A stretch of 64,000 bases of DNA from DATBGO01 sp050011895 (GCA_050011895.1 JBEKIF010000018.1:15532-79531), one strand, 5' to 3'. Shown: positions 22,990 to 32,003, counted from the first letter of the stretch. Program-made: numbers and translations. The notes: generated from the letters alone by a model not told the origin.

Positions 22990-24237
22990 ATGGAGTCGGA
23001 ACGGGCCGCGCGCGCGCAGTCCGGTATGCCGCTCTCCGGCATGCCAGGCGAGCTGCAGCCGCCGGCCGTGCGGATGACCGGCTACCCGTTCCGCGGGCCC
23101 GGACTTGCGGCGCGGGTGCTGCCGTTCGCCGTGCTGGCCGTGCTCGCCGAGGCAAGCCTGGCGCTGCCGCCCGGATCTGCTTCTATCCTGCCCACGATCG
23201 CCAGCGTCGTGCTGCTGTTCGCAACGGCGGCGGCGTTCGCGCTGCCGTGGGCCAGGCTGCCGAGCTGGGCGCCGGTGCTGGTGCCGCTGCTGTATGTGGG
23301 GTCAGTCCTAGCGCTCACCATCGCGGCAGGCAGCACATCGGGGGTGGCCATCGTCGCCCTGATGCCGGTCGTGTGGACCGCCCTGTTCCACCGGCGCTGG
23401 GAGTCGGCCTGTGTCGTCGTGGCGGTCGTCACCGCCGTGATTGTCTTCTCCCTGGTACCGACCGCCGACCCGGCTGTGGTCATCGTCAGGCGGCTGGTCT
23501 TCTGGGCGGCGCTTGGAGCCCTGATCTCGGTCGCCACCCAGGGCCTGCGCGGGCGCATCAGGCGTGCGCAGTCGCAAAGCGCGCGGCTGCAGGAGCGGCT
23601 GCGCGAGGTGAGCCTGAGGCGCGACCGGGATCGCATCGCCAGCGATCTTCAGGACCGGGTGATCCAGCGAGTCTTCAGCGCGAGCCTGTCGCTGCAAGCG
23701 GCCCTCGCCCTGGCAGGCCCCACCGAGGTCAGCCGCAGGATCGAGAGCGCTACCCGGGAGCTTGATGAGGCCACCCGCCTGATCAGGCAGTCCATCTTCG
23801 GGCTCAGGGGCCCGTCAGGCGGCAGTGACCTGCGACGCGGTGTCCTGGAGGTATGCGGCGAGCTGGCGGGGGCCCTCGGGACCACGCCCGATGTCTCGTT
23901 CAGCGGGGCCATGGACGGAAAGCTGCCGGAGCGGACCGCCGCCCAGATGCTCGAGGCGCTCCGCGAGACCCTGACCGCGGTAGGGGAGCAGGCCGGGCCC
24001 GCGCAGGTCGCGGTGGCCGTCAGCGATCACGTGCGGCTGACGGTCACGCTGCAGGGCCGCTGGCCGCCAGCGGGCCAGGACGTGGCCCTGGGCCTTGCCG
24101 AGACCCTGCGGGAGGGCGCCCGCCAGATCGGCGCAGCAGTCGAAATCGGGTCCGATGCCAACGGCGGCACCCGGCTGGCCTGGCAGTTCTCCGACCGGCC
24201 CGGTGGCCGTCGGGCCCAGACCGCGGTCGGCGACTGA
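22990..24237 (+). CDS. Membrane histidine-kinase homologue lacking the phospho-acceptor His (pseudokinase)
   Basis: This 415-residue protein has five to six membrane segments (about 38-180), then a coiled linker and a HisKA_3-like helix DRDRIASDLQDRVIQRVF. In true kinases, including DevS of this window, that helix reads ARDLHD; here the His is Gln221. The ATPase half is also degraded: the N-box Asn is gone (ALRETLTAVGEQ) and no DNG-x-G motif is present. It therefore should not autophosphorylate. The helix is otherwise so close to DevS that hetero-dimerisation or phosphatase-like modulation of DevS/DevR is a possibility. The frame is intact with normal codon use. A hairpin follows at 24292-24316. 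Confidence 0.85.
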   Translation: MESERAARAQSGMPLSGMPGELQPPAVRMTGYPFRGPGLAARVLPFAVLAVLAEASLALPPGSASILPTIASVVLLFATAAAFALPWARLPSWAPVLVPLLYVGSVLALTIAAGSTSGVAIVALMPVVWTALFHRRWESACVVVAVVTAVIVFSLVPTADPAVVIVRRLVFWAALGALISVATQGLRGRIRRAQSQSARLQERLREVSLRRDRDRIASDLQDRVIQRVFSASLSLQAALALAGPTEVSRRIESATRELDEATRLIRQSIFGLRGPSGGSDLRRGVLEVCGELAGALGTTPDVSFSGAMDGKLPERTAAQMLEALRETLTAVGEQAGPAQVAVAVSDHVRLTVTLQGRWPPAGQDVALGLAETLREGARQIGAAVEIGSDANGGTRLAWQFSDRPGGRRAQTAVGD

Positions 24238-24291
24238 GCTATCAGGACCACCAGGGGAGTGCTGACGAGCGGCCCGCCAACGCAAGCCGGC

Positions 24292-24316
24292 CCCCCGCCT
24301 GCCTGGTCGGCGGGGG
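24292..24316 (+). terminator. Strong GC hairpin after the kinase homologue
   Basis: CCCCCGCC (24292-24299) pairs with GGCGGGGG (24309-24316) across a 9-base loop, 55 bp after the stop. It fits an intrinsic terminator without a U-tract and separates this gene from the aldolase promoter. Confidence 0.55.
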
Positions 24317-24434
24317 ACCGGGGTCTGTTAGCCGGCGCGCGCAGCGGCTGGCCGCGTACTCACTCCCGCAAGTCCTGCTCCTATCGCAGCGCCTGAAGGC
24401 TCGCCGGCGTAGAGGCGAAGGTGGGTTGATGGGC

Positions 24435-24448
24435 AGGACCTTCGGGCC
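24435..24448. promoter_or_regulatory. DevR-box-like dyad upstream of aldolase
   Basis: AGGACCTTCGGGCC matches one half-site well (GGACC). It lies 228 bp before the aldolase ATG, further than most, in a 439-bp gap (24238-24676) with no gene. Confidence is limited by the degenerate second arm. Confidence 0.4.
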
Positions 24449-24676
24449 GCAGCGGGCCGTCGCAGTGCGTCGTAGCGCGGCCGTCGCGGTGCGTCGCCGG
24501 CCGGCCGAGTCGGGGCAGCGGTGTGGGGCGGCTGCAGCCGGTGCTCCGGTTTCAGGGCCTTTCGTCCCGCTGCGCGGGTATTAACGCCCCTGACGGCGGC
24601 GCGGACGATGCGCCAGCCTCGTAAGCGTGGCTGGCTGCCGCGGGCGCGGCGCACTGGCGGCCACTGGAGGCGACTG

Positions 24677-25564
24677 ATGAGAGCACGCCCCGGCCTGAGC
24701 GAGCTTGGCCTCGGCCCTGGCAAGAAGGCCCGCCTGCACAGGATCCTGAACGAGCACGGCCTGGGTAACGGGACCGCGATCTTCCTCCCGTACGACCAGG
24801 GACTCGAGCACGGCCCCCGTGACTTCTTTGCCAACCCCGCCGCCAGCGATCCGACCTACATCATCAAGCTCGCCGTTGAGGGCGGCTTCAACGGCATCGC
24901 GATCCAGATCGGCCTGGCGGAGAAATTCTTCTGGGACTACGCCGGCGAGGTCCCGCTGGTGCTGAAGCTCAACGGCAAGACCGAGATCCCCGCTATCGAT
25001 CCGCTCTCGCCGGTCAACGCGTCCGTCGAGGACGCGGTGCGGCTGGGCGCGGACGCCGTCGGTTACACGCTGTATGTCGGCACGCCGGCGCAGGACCAGG
25101 ACTTCGGCCAGTTTCTGCGGGTGCGCCAGGACGCTCACCGGCTCGGCATGCCGCTGATCGTGTGGGCCTATCCGCGCGGCGCGGCGATCGATGCCAAGGG
25201 CGGCAAGGATTCCTTCTATGCGGTCGATTACGCGGCGCGGACCGCGAGCGAGCTCGGCGCCGATGTCGTGAAGGTGAATTTCCCGCATCCGGACAAGCAA
25301 TCAGGCGTGCCCGAGCCTTATCTCGCGAGGTTCTCCGCGCAGCAGGCAATCGACGCTGTCGTGCGGTCCGCCAACCGGACGCTGCTCCTGGTCTCCGGCG
25401 GCGAGCGGGCCGGCGACGAAGCCATGCTCGATAAGGCGCGCGAGTCGATGGAAGCCGGCGCCACCGGCCTGATCTTCGGCCGCAACGTCTGGCAGCGTGA
25501 ACACGACGAGTCGCTGCGCTTCGCGGCGCGGCTCAAGGAGATCCTGGAGAAGTATCCGACTTAG
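24677..25564 (+). CDS. Class I fructose-bisphosphate aldolase (DhnA/FbaB type)
   Basis: This 295-residue TIM-barrel enzyme of the DeoC/FbaB family should cleave fructose 1,6-bisphosphate through a Schiff base. The N-terminal FLPYDQGLEHGP holds the conserved Asp/Glu of the family, the Lys in ADVVKVNFP is the likely Schiff-base residue, and LLLVSGGERAGDE with GLIFGRNVWQR forms the phosphate-binding loops. It is metal-independent, unlike the class II enzyme normally used by actinomycetes, and so may be a condition-specific form. GGAGG lies 7 bases before the ATG. Confidence 0.9.
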   Translation: MRARPGLSELGLGPGKKARLHRILNEHGLGNGTAIFLPYDQGLEHGPRDFFANPAASDPTYIIKLAVEGGFNGIAIQIGLAEKFFWDYAGEVPLVLKLNGKTEIPAIDPLSPVNASVEDAVRLGADAVGYTLYVGTPAQDQDFGQFLRVRQDAHRLGMPLIVWAYPRGAAIDAKGGKDSFYAVDYAARTASELGADVVKVNFPHPDKQSGVPEPYLARFSAQQAIDAVVRSANRTLLLVSGGERAGDEAMLDKARESMEAGATGLIFGRNVWQREHDESLRFAARLKEILEKYPT

Positions 25565-25683
25565 GAGGCGGCAGCGTCCAGGTGGCCGGAAACGGCTACC
25601 CGGACCTGCCCGGACCTGCCCGGATGCGTGCCGTCAGCTTGACAGCGGCAGTCCGGCCGTCCGCTGACCTGCATGGGCGGTTA

Positions 25684-25697
25684 GGGACCAAGGTCCC
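25684..25697. promoter_or_regulatory. DevR-box-like dyad with perfect GGGACC/GGTCCC arms
   Basis: GGGACCAAGGTCCC is the cleanest copy in the window: 6-bp arms fully complementary round an AA core. It lies 120 bp after the aldolase stop and 370 bp before the next recognised start (26068), so its target transcript is unclear. Confidence 0.7.
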
Positions 25698-25705
25698 ATC
25701 AGCTT

Positions 25706-25719
25706 GGGCCTGGCGTCCC
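25706..25719. promoter_or_regulatory. Second DevR-box-like dyad, 22 bp from the first
   Basis: GGGCCTGGCGTCCC is centred exactly 22 bp from the preceding box, two helical turns, so two dimers could bind the same face of the DNA. Confidence 0.5.
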
Positions 25720-25901
25720 TGCCAGTTCGCGCGCGGCGCCCGTGAAGGTAAAAGTGCAGCACCTGCCGCCTGGACAAACCGGGCACGGGGGATCTGGCCG
25801 GAGCGGTCGGTTGCCGGAGGCCTAGCGGGGGCGTTGGCTTTTCGGCACGAAGGGGGTGCGCCGCTTGACCGGCGATGCCCGGTCCCAAGCGGTAGGTGCG
25901 C

Positions 25902-25944
25902 AATGATGTCGAGTGAATAGATCGAAATGATGTTGAGTGAATAG
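25902..25944 (+). repeat. Tandem 19-bp repeat encoding two five-codon mini-ORFs
   Basis: AATGATGTCGAGTGAATAG (25902) and AATGATGTTGAGTGAATAG (25926) repeat with a 24-bp period and one mismatch. Each contains ATGATG-x-x-GAATAG, that is Met-Met-Ser/Leu-Ser-Glu-stop. They lie in the 503-bp leader-like gap (25565-26067) between the aldolase and PPOX genes, downstream of two DevR-like boxes. Leader minigenes or chance are both possible. Confidence 0.5.
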
Positions 25945-26067
25945 ACCGGCTACTTATTGGCATATCTTGTCGAATTGTTTTGGCCGCACCGCGGCACGGC
26001 AATGTGGTCATGCCAGACACGCGGTGGCCGCGCGAGGCCTGGTGTCCCCCGGCCAGAGGGAGAGGTC

Positions 26068-26505
26068 ATGATCGAGGCGCGGCAGCTACAGGAGCTGACC
26101 CAGGCCGAGTCCCTGAGGCTGCTCAGCAGCGTGCCGTTCGGCCGGGTGGTGTTCACCTACCATGCGCTGCCTGCCATCCGCCCGGTCAACCATCTCGTCG
26201 TTGACAACGCGATCATCATCATCGCCAGCCTGGGCACGGCGATCAGCGCGCACGCGGGCAGCGAAGGCGGGACGGTGGTTGCCTACGAAGCGGACGTGAT
26301 CGATCCCGACACTCACCTCGGCTGGAGCGTCGTGGTGATCGGCAAGGCCGGCCGCGTCGTTGACGAGTCCCAGATCGCTGGTTACCGGAAGGCACTGCGA
26401 CCCTGGGTCAGCGGGAGGATGGACGACGTCATCGCCATCCGGGCCGACCTGGTCACCGGATACCAACTGGTGGCCGGCGAGGCACCGCAAGCCACCATCG
26501 GCTAG
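26068..26505 (+). CDS. Pyridoxamine 5'-phosphate oxidase-family flavin-binding protein
   Basis: This 145-residue split-barrel protein has the PPOX-family features VPFGRVVFTYHALPAIRPVNHLV and a middle strand-rich GWSVVVIGKAGRVVD. It probably binds FMN or F420 and reduces or protects small molecules; the substrate is unknown. A PPOX-like protein (Rv3129) belongs to the M. tuberculosis DosR regulon. The ATG at 26068 is preceded by GAGGGAGAGG; the longer open frame to 25957 has no such site. Its stop is 5 bp from that of acuC, which is convergent. Confidence 0.85.
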   Translation: MIEARQLQELTQAESLRLLSSVPFGRVVFTYHALPAIRPVNHLVVDNAIIIIASLGTAISAHAGSEGGTVVAYEADVIDPDTHLGWSVVVIGKAGRVVDESQIAGYRKALRPWVSGRMDDVIAIRADLVTGYQLVAGEAPQATIG

Positions 26506-26509
26506 GCCC

Positions 26510-27694
26510 TCAGGCCAGCGGCATCAGTCCGTGGAGCGGGAACAGCGCTTTCTGCGTTGCCAGTATCGCCCGGTCAAGTGGGTCTCCCGGGTCGTAGCCC
26601 GCCTCGAAAGGGACGAACTGAGCGGCGGCGCCCTCGGTCATCAGCTCAGGCGCCGGCCGGCCGGTCCGCAGCGTGACGAAGTCGCGCCATGACTGCGGGA
26701 TCACGCTGCCCGGATCGAGCGGCCGGCCACTGGCCTCGGCGAGCAGGTGCGTCCACGTCCTGGGCACCACCTGGACCAGCTCGTAGCCGCCGCCGCCGGT
26801 GAACAGCCAGCGCCCGGCCGCATACTGATGGGCCATCTGGTGGATCTTGGCATGCGCCGCGCGCTGCGCGTCGATGCTCAGCTGCAGGTCGGCCAGAGGA
26901 TCCAGCCAATGGGTGTCGCAGCCATGCTGGCTGACCAGGAGCTGCGGCCCGAAGGCCTCAAGTAGCGGCGGCACGATGGCATGAAAGGCCCGCAGCCAGC
27001 CGGCGTCTCTGGTTCCGGCGGGCAGCGCCACATTGACCGCCGAGCCGACCGCGCCCGGACCGCCGGTCTCGGACGGCAGCCCGGTGCCTGGGAACAGGGT
27101 GGCCGGATGCTCGTGCAAGCTGATCGTCAGCACCCGCGGATCGTCGTAGAAAGCTGCCTGCACCCCGTCACCATGGTGCACGTCGACATCGACATAGGCA
27201 ATCCGCTCGACGCCCTGCCTAAGCAGCCAGGCGATTGCGATGGCCGGATCGTTGTACACGCAGAACCCGCTCGCGTGCCCGCGCATCGCATGGTGCAGGC
27301 CGCCTGCGATGCTGGCGCCATGCTCAGCCGACGATGTCCAGACCGCCCGGGCGGCGGCCAGCGTGGCCCCGGCCACCAGCGCCGAGGCCTCGTGCATCCC
27401 GCGGAACACCGGGTCGTCAGGCGTGCCGAGGCCATAGGCGATCACCGATGTGTCGGGCGCGGCTCCGCCGGCCCGCCGCACCGCGGCTATGTACCCGGGG
27501 TCGTGCACCAGCTCGAGCTCGGCGTCGGTAGCCGGCTCCGGCGCGATGACGGTCACCCCGTCCGCCGAGAGCACCCCAAGAGTGCGCGCCAGCTCGATCG
27601 TCAGCTCCACCCTGACCGGCGCCAGCGGATGCTCGGGCCCGAAGTCGTAGGAGGCAAGCCGGTCATCCCAGGCGACGTGCAAGGTGCAGGCCAT
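26510..27694 (-). CDS. acuC: AcuC-type protein lysine deacetylase (histone-deacetylase superfamily)
   Basis: This 394-residue zinc hydrolase removes acyl groups from lysines. It has the His-His pair GGLHHAMRGHASGFCVYND, the zinc ligands in YVDVDVHHGDGVQ (Asp/His), the third ligand Asp in SQHGCDTHWLDPLADL, and the catalytic-loop GGGGY. In Bacillus and Streptomyces AcuC-type enzymes reactivate acetyl-CoA synthetase. It begins 18 bp after cydC ends on the same strand, so it probably belongs to the cyd transcript, and a GNAT-fused acyl-CoA synthetase lies 5.5 kb away. GAGGATGAG precedes the ATG. Confidence 0.92.
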   Translation of the reverse strand: MACTLHVAWDDRLASYDFGPEHPLAPVRVELTIELARTLGVLSADGVTVIAPEPATDAELELVHDPGYIAAVRRAGGAAPDTSVIAYGLGTPDDPVFRGMHEASALVAGATLAAARAVWTSSAEHGASIAGGLHHAMRGHASGFCVYNDPAIAIAWLLRQGVERIAYVDVDVHHGDGVQAAFYDDPRVLTISLHEHPATLFPGTGLPSETGGPGAVGSAVNVALPAGTRDAGWLRAFHAIVPPLLEAFGPQLLVSQHGCDTHWLDPLADLQLSIDAQRAAHAKIHQMAHQYAAGRWLFTGGGGYELVQVVPRTWTHLLAEASGRPLDPGSVIPQSWRDFVTLRTGRPAPELMTEGAAAQFVPFEAGYDPGDPLDRAILATQKALFPLHGLMPLA

Positions 27695-27712
27695 CTGCTC
27701 ATCCTCTCTCAG

Positions 27713-29554
27713 TCACCGCGCGCCGGCACTGGCCTCCGCCTGCCACATCTGCTTGTAGCCGCCACCGGCCCGCAAGAGCTGCGCATGAGTGCCGCGTTCG
27801 GTTACCTTCCCGCCGGCCAGGACGACTATCTCGTCAAGCTCGTCAAGCCCGTCAAGATCGTGGGTGATGAGGAGCGTCGTGCGGTCCGCCGTCGCGGTGA
27901 GCAGGTCCCTGGTGAGGGCCCGGCGGTTGTCCCGGTCCAGGTGGGCGGTGGGCTCGTCGAGGATGAGCAGCTCCGGGTCGGCGAGGAGCGCGCGGGCCAG
28001 GGCGAGCCGCTGGCGCTGACCGCCGGACAGCGCCGCGCCGTGGGCGCCGACCGGCGTGTCCAGGCCAAGCGGCAGCGACCCGATCCAGTCCGCCAGCCTG
28101 GCCCGGTCGGCCGCGGCGGCCAGTTGCTCGTCAGTGGCGCCCGGTCGGGCCAGCCGGAGGTTGTCCCGGATCGAGGTATCGAAGATGTGCGGATCTTGCG
28201 GGCAGCCGCCGATCCTGGTGCGCACGTCATCGGGGGAGTAACTGGCTAGTTCGCAGCCGTTCAGGGTGGCAGCGCCGCCGGCCAGGTCGACGAACCGGAG
28301 CAGTACCGCGGCCACTGTCGACTTTCCCGCGCCGTTGGCGCCGACCAGCGCGATGCGCCGTCCGGGCGGCAGGTCGAGGTCGACGCTATCGAGGGCGAGC
28401 GGCCCTCCTGGCTGATAGCGGACCCGGGCGCCGCGCAGCATCACGTGCAGCGGGCCGGCGGGCAGCGGCCGCGGCGTGGCCGGCTCGCAGACCGGGTCGG
28501 CGGCGTCGAGTACCGTCGCGATCCGGCCAGCCGAGACGCGGGCCTGGCCGAGCTGGATAGCCGCGGCGGGCAGAGCGGTGACCGCCTCGAAGGCGGCGAG
28601 CGCAGTCAGGGTGATCACCGCGAGCGGGACTCTGGTCAGTGTGCCGTTCCCCGTGGCGGCAACTCCGAGCACCAGGACGCCCCAGAGGGTCAGGCCGGAG
28701 ATGCCGGTGGTCAGGCCGGTGCCAAGCCCGGACACGGTGGCGCCCCGGCGGGCCTGCATAGTCAGGTCCGTGTCGGCCGCCGCTACGGCCGCGAGCGCGG
28801 CAGCCTGCGCTCCGCAGGCGTGCAGGTCGGCGGCGCCAGCCAGCACGTCGGTGAAGGTCGCCGCGAGCTGCCCGCGCGCCGGGGCGAGACGCCGGGCCGA
28901 ATTGCGCGCGGCAGCGGCGGCAATGGCAGGAACGCCGATGCCCGCGGCTAGTAGCCCGGCGGCGAGCACGGCGCCCGCGGGCACCAGGATCAGCAGGCAG
29001 GCGAGCACCGCACCGGCGCCGACCAGCACGGCGGCGAGCGGCGGGGTGACGCCCCTGATGAACAAGTCCTGGGTGGCGTCGACATCAGAGATCAGCCGGG
29101 CCAGCAGGTCACCGGAGGAGAAGGCGGCCAGCCCGGCCGGGGCGAGCCGCTCAAGACGGCGGAAGATGCTGACCCGGACGTCGGCCAGGATCCGGAATGC
29201 GGCGTCGTGGGAGGCGAGACGCTCGAGATAGCGGGAGACGCCGCGGCCGACGCTCAGGCCGCGGACGGCGACGACGGCGACCGAGATCGCCACGATGTTC
29301 GGATGCTCTGAGGCCCGGGCGAGCAAGAACCCGGAGACCGCAAGGAGGGCGACCCCGCAGCCGGTGGCGGCGGCACCCGCGGCGACCGCGAGCAGCAACT
29401 GCCCGCGCAGCGGCCGCGCGAGCCTGAGCAGCCGCAGCAGCGGATCGCGGCCGGCCGGGCCGCTGTGGCCCGCTGCCGAGCCGCGCTCCGCCGGGCTGGC
29501 CGCGGTCATGGCGGGACCGCCAGGGCCACGCTCCGCCGGGCTGGCCGCGGTCAT
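27713..29554 (-). CDS. cydC: CydC-type heterodimeric ABC transporter subunit
   Basis: This 613-residue half-transporter has six membrane segments (about 45-320) and an ATPase domain with Walker A GANGAGKST, signature LSGGQRQ and Walker B LLILDEP. With CydD it exports glutathione/cysteine-type thiols and is needed for cytochrome bd assembly. The start overlaps the cydD stop (ATGA at 29551-29554). The first 27 codons contain a 45-bp tandem duplication, so the sequence MTAASPAERG appears twice and a second in-frame ATG at 29509 is an alternative start. The transporter looks functional although the adjacent oxidase genes are destroyed. Confidence 0.92.
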   Translation of the reverse strand: MTAASPAERGPGGPAMTAASPAERGSAAGHSGPAGRDPLLRLLRLARPLRGQLLLAVAAGAAATGCGVALLAVSGFLLARASEHPNIVAISVAVVAVRGLSVGRGVSRYLERLASHDAAFRILADVRVSIFRRLERLAPAGLAAFSSGDLLARLISDVDATQDLFIRGVTPPLAAVLVGAGAVLACLLILVPAGAVLAAGLLAAGIGVPAIAAAAARNSARRLAPARGQLAATFTDVLAGAADLHACGAQAAALAAVAAADTDLTMQARRGATVSGLGTGLTTGISGLTLWGVLVLGVAATGNGTLTRVPLAVITLTALAAFEAVTALPAAAIQLGQARVSAGRIATVLDAADPVCEPATPRPLPAGPLHVMLRGARVRYQPGGPLALDSVDLDLPPGRRIALVGANGAGKSTVAAVLLRFVDLAGGAATLNGCELASYSPDDVRTRIGGCPQDPHIFDTSIRDNLRLARPGATDEQLAAAADRARLADWIGSLPLGLDTPVGAHGAALSGGQRQRLALARALLADPELLILDEPTAHLDRDNRRALTRDLLTATADRTTLLITHDLDGLDELDEIVVLAGGKVTERGTHAQLLRAGGGYKQMWQAEASAGAR

Positions 29555-31317
29555 GGCGGGACCGCCAGGCCGGCCCTGCCCGGCATGGGGCCGTTAGCAG
29601 CCGGCCCGACGAGCCTGCCGCGGTCCAGGGCCAGGATCCTGCTTGCACCGCCCGGCCCGGCCGGGCGGTGCGTGATGAGGATGACGGTGCGGCCAGCCAG
29701 CTGGCCCTCGATTGCCGCGCCAAGCCGCGCCGCGCTGGCTGGGTCGAGATGGGTAGTGGGCTCGTCAAGAAGCAGCAGCGGGGCACGGCGGAGGAACGCG
29801 CGGGCCAGCGCGATCTTCTGGCGCTGCCCGGCCGAGAGCTGCAGGGCGCCCTCGGTGAGAACGGTGTCGTAGCCGCGGGGAAGCTGGCTGATGAAGTCAT
29901 CGGCGTCGGCCAGGCGGGCGGCTACCTCGATCTCCTGCCGCAGCGCGGCTGGCTGGCCAAGGGCGATATTCTCGGCGATGGTCCTGGTGAACAGATGCGG
30001 GTGCTGGGGAACCCAGGCGATCTGGCGCAGCCAGCAATCGGCATTGATGTCGGCCAGCTCGCTGCGACCGGCGCTGATGGTGCCGCTGGTCGGCTCAGCG
30101 AACCGCAGCAGCAGCGCGAGCAGCGAGCTCTTGCCCGCGCCGCTCGGACCGGTCAGGATGATCCGGTCACCAGGGCGGATGGTCAGGCTGATGTCATCGA
30201 GGGCAGGATGGTCCCGGCCCGGGTAGGCGAGGCTGACCGCACGTAGCTGGATGTCCTCGCGCCATAGGTCGGCCGTCGCGGTGGCGGGGGTGCCGGTGGC
30301 GGCGGGGGTGCCAGCGGTGGCGGGGGTGCCAGCGGTACCGGCGCGGGCGCCATCCCAGCCGCGGACCGGCGTGTCAAGGATCTCGAAGGCCCGCTCGGCG
30401 GCGGTGGCTCCTTCGGCGCTGGCGTGAAACTGGGCCCCGACATTCCGCAGCGGCAGATAAGCCTCCGGGGTCAGCAGCAAGACCAGCAGGGCAGTCTGAT
30501 AGCCGAGGTGCCCGGCCAGCAGCCGGAGGCCGACCTCCACGGCGACGAGGGCAGTCGCCAGCGCGGCGGCAAGCTCGAGAACCAGGGCGGACAGGAACGC
30601 CACCCGCAGGGTCGCCATGGTCGCGGCCCGGTGCGCGCTCGTGACTTCCTTGATCACTTCCGCCTGTGCCTTGGCCCGGCCGAAGATCTTCAAGGTGGGC
30701 AGGCCCGCCACCACATCGAGGAAATGCCCGCCGAGGCGGGCCAGCAGCTGCCACTGCCGCTGGGTCTGGGCCTTAGTGTGCAACCCGATCAGGACCGCGA
30801 ATATCGGGATCAGCGGCAGCGTCGCGGCAATGATCGCCGCCGAGATCCAGTCGGCGAACGCGATCCTGGCCAGCACCGCAAGCGGGACCGCCACGGCGAG
30901 CACGAGCTGCGGCAGATAACGGGAGAAGTAGGCATCAAGTCCGTCCAGGCCCTTGGTCGCCAGCGTGGTGATCTCCCCGGCCTGCTGGCCGCCCAGCCAC
31001 CCTGGGCCCAGCCGCAGGGCGTGTGTGCTGAGCTGGCGCCGCAGGCCCGACTTGACCAGCGCGGCTGCGCGCAGTGCCGCGACCTCGCCGCCAGCCGATG
31101 CGGCCGCCCGCCCGGCGAGTACCACGGCGAGCCAGGCCAGGGTAGCCGCCAGCACGACAATCCCGGTGCCCCGCGCCGCGCCGGCTAGCGCCCGGGCGAG
31201 CAGGCCCGCCTGGAGCAAGATCAGTCCCGTTCCGGCCAGGCCGAGCCCGATCGTGACCGCCAGGTAGCCGCGGGCGGCCCCGGCATGCCGCAGCAACCTC
31301 GGATCAAACGGCCTCAC
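29551..31317 (-). CDS. cydD: CydD-type heterodimeric ABC transporter subunit
   Basis: This 588-residue half-transporter has six membrane segments (about 18-290) and an ATPase domain with Walker A GPSGAGKSS, signature LSAGQRQK and Walker B LLLLDEP. A Gly/Thr/Pro/Ala repeat linker (about 322-345) separates the two domains. The GTG start at 31317 overlaps the stop of the cydB remnant (GTGA), so the ancestral operon was cydA-cydB-cydD-cydC, with acuC following. It probably still pairs with CydC. Confidence 0.92.
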   Translation of the reverse strand: MRPFDPRLLRHAGAARGYLAVTIGLGLAGTGLILLQAGLLARALAGAARGTGIVVLAATLAWLAVVLAGRAAASAGGEVAALRAAALVKSGLRRQLSTHALRLGPGWLGGQQAGEITTLATKGLDGLDAYFSRYLPQLVLAVAVPLAVLARIAFADWISAAIIAATLPLIPIFAVLIGLHTKAQTQRQWQLLARLGGHFLDVVAGLPTLKIFGRAKAQAEVIKEVTSAHRAATMATLRVAFLSALVLELAAALATALVAVEVGLRLLAGHLGYQTALLVLLLTPEAYLPLRNVGAQFHASAEGATAAERAFEILDTPVRGWDGARAGTAGTPATAGTPAATGTPATATADLWREDIQLRAVSLAYPGRDHPALDDISLTIRPGDRIILTGPSGAGKSSLLALLLRFAEPTSGTISAGRSELADINADCWLRQIAWVPQHPHLFTRTIAENIALGQPAALRQEIEVAARLADADDFISQLPRGYDTVLTEGALQLSAGQRQKIALARAFLRRAPLLLLDEPTTHLDPASAARLGAAIEGQLAGRTVILITHRPAGPGGASRILALDRGRLVGPAANGPMPGRAGLAVPP

Positions 31318-31890
31318 GGCTGGCCAGCGGCCAACCGGGCCCGCGGGCCGGCAGTCGGGATGGCGTCCACGACACCGATGTCAGAGCGGCTCATCCGGTT
31401 GCGGAACACCCAGCAGGTCCGCCTCTGGCAGGCGAGCACGACCGGCATGAAGATCAGCGCGACCCACTTCATGACCAGCAGCGTATAGTGCGCGGGAGCG
31501 GGCGTTGCTGCTGGTGAGGCTGCAGCCGGGGCGAAGCTCGTCCCAGCCGGAGATCCACAGTCCGGGGAATACCGATTCCGGTGCAGAACGCGGGCGGGCC
31601 CGCCATCGCGGCCTGCGCGCCGAGTGCATCGCCGGCGAAGCGGAAGCGGGCGGACCGGTCCATTCCGAGCTGGAACTACAGCACGATCCCCGTGACGACG
31701 CCCCCGGCAAAGCTGATCAGGAAGAGCTTACCGAAGAACTTCGCCATCCGAAGGTACGCGTGGTCCTTTCCTTAACGAGCTACGCCGTCAGCATGGCCGC
31801 GACCAGAATCGAGAGTCCTATGGTCAGCGGAACGAAGATAAAATGATACACTGTAGTAATTCCGAATTGCCACTCTGAAAGGTCGGGCAC
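31314..31890 (-). pseudogene. Collapsed cydA-cydB remnant (cytochrome bd oxidase)
   Basis: From a GTG at 31890 the reverse strand encodes EWQFGITTVYHFIFVPLT, the exact kind of N-terminus seen in CydA, and then a stop. In shifted frames it continues KFFGKLFLISFAGGVVTGIV and then FPGLWISGWDEL, matching CydA up to about residue 120. It then passes directly to YTLLVMKWVALIFMPVVLA and a WVFRNRM-like end, the last ~55 residues of CydB, whose stop overlaps the cydD start. So about 340 codons of cydA and 280 of cydB are deleted, and several frameshifts and stops separate the pieces. The gene cannot make an oxidase. Confidence 0.85.
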
Positions 31891-32003
31891 CGCTCACCAG
31901 CCCTCCCTCTCGCCTGGCGGTGGCCCATAAACCGGCCGCTGTGCGACCTCAATAACCCGACCGGCGTGGCGGGCGCTGTCAAGTCAAGCGGCCTCGCTCC
32001 TGC

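Noticed and set aside
25582..25920. 112-codon open frame after the aldolase
   Set aside because: It covers the two DevR-like boxes and the mini-ORF repeat, shows no conserved pattern and has no ribosome-binding site.
31381..31710. 109-codon reverse open frame
   Set aside because: It is a mixed-frame reading through the cydA/cydB remnant and not a gene; the homologous pieces lie in different frames.
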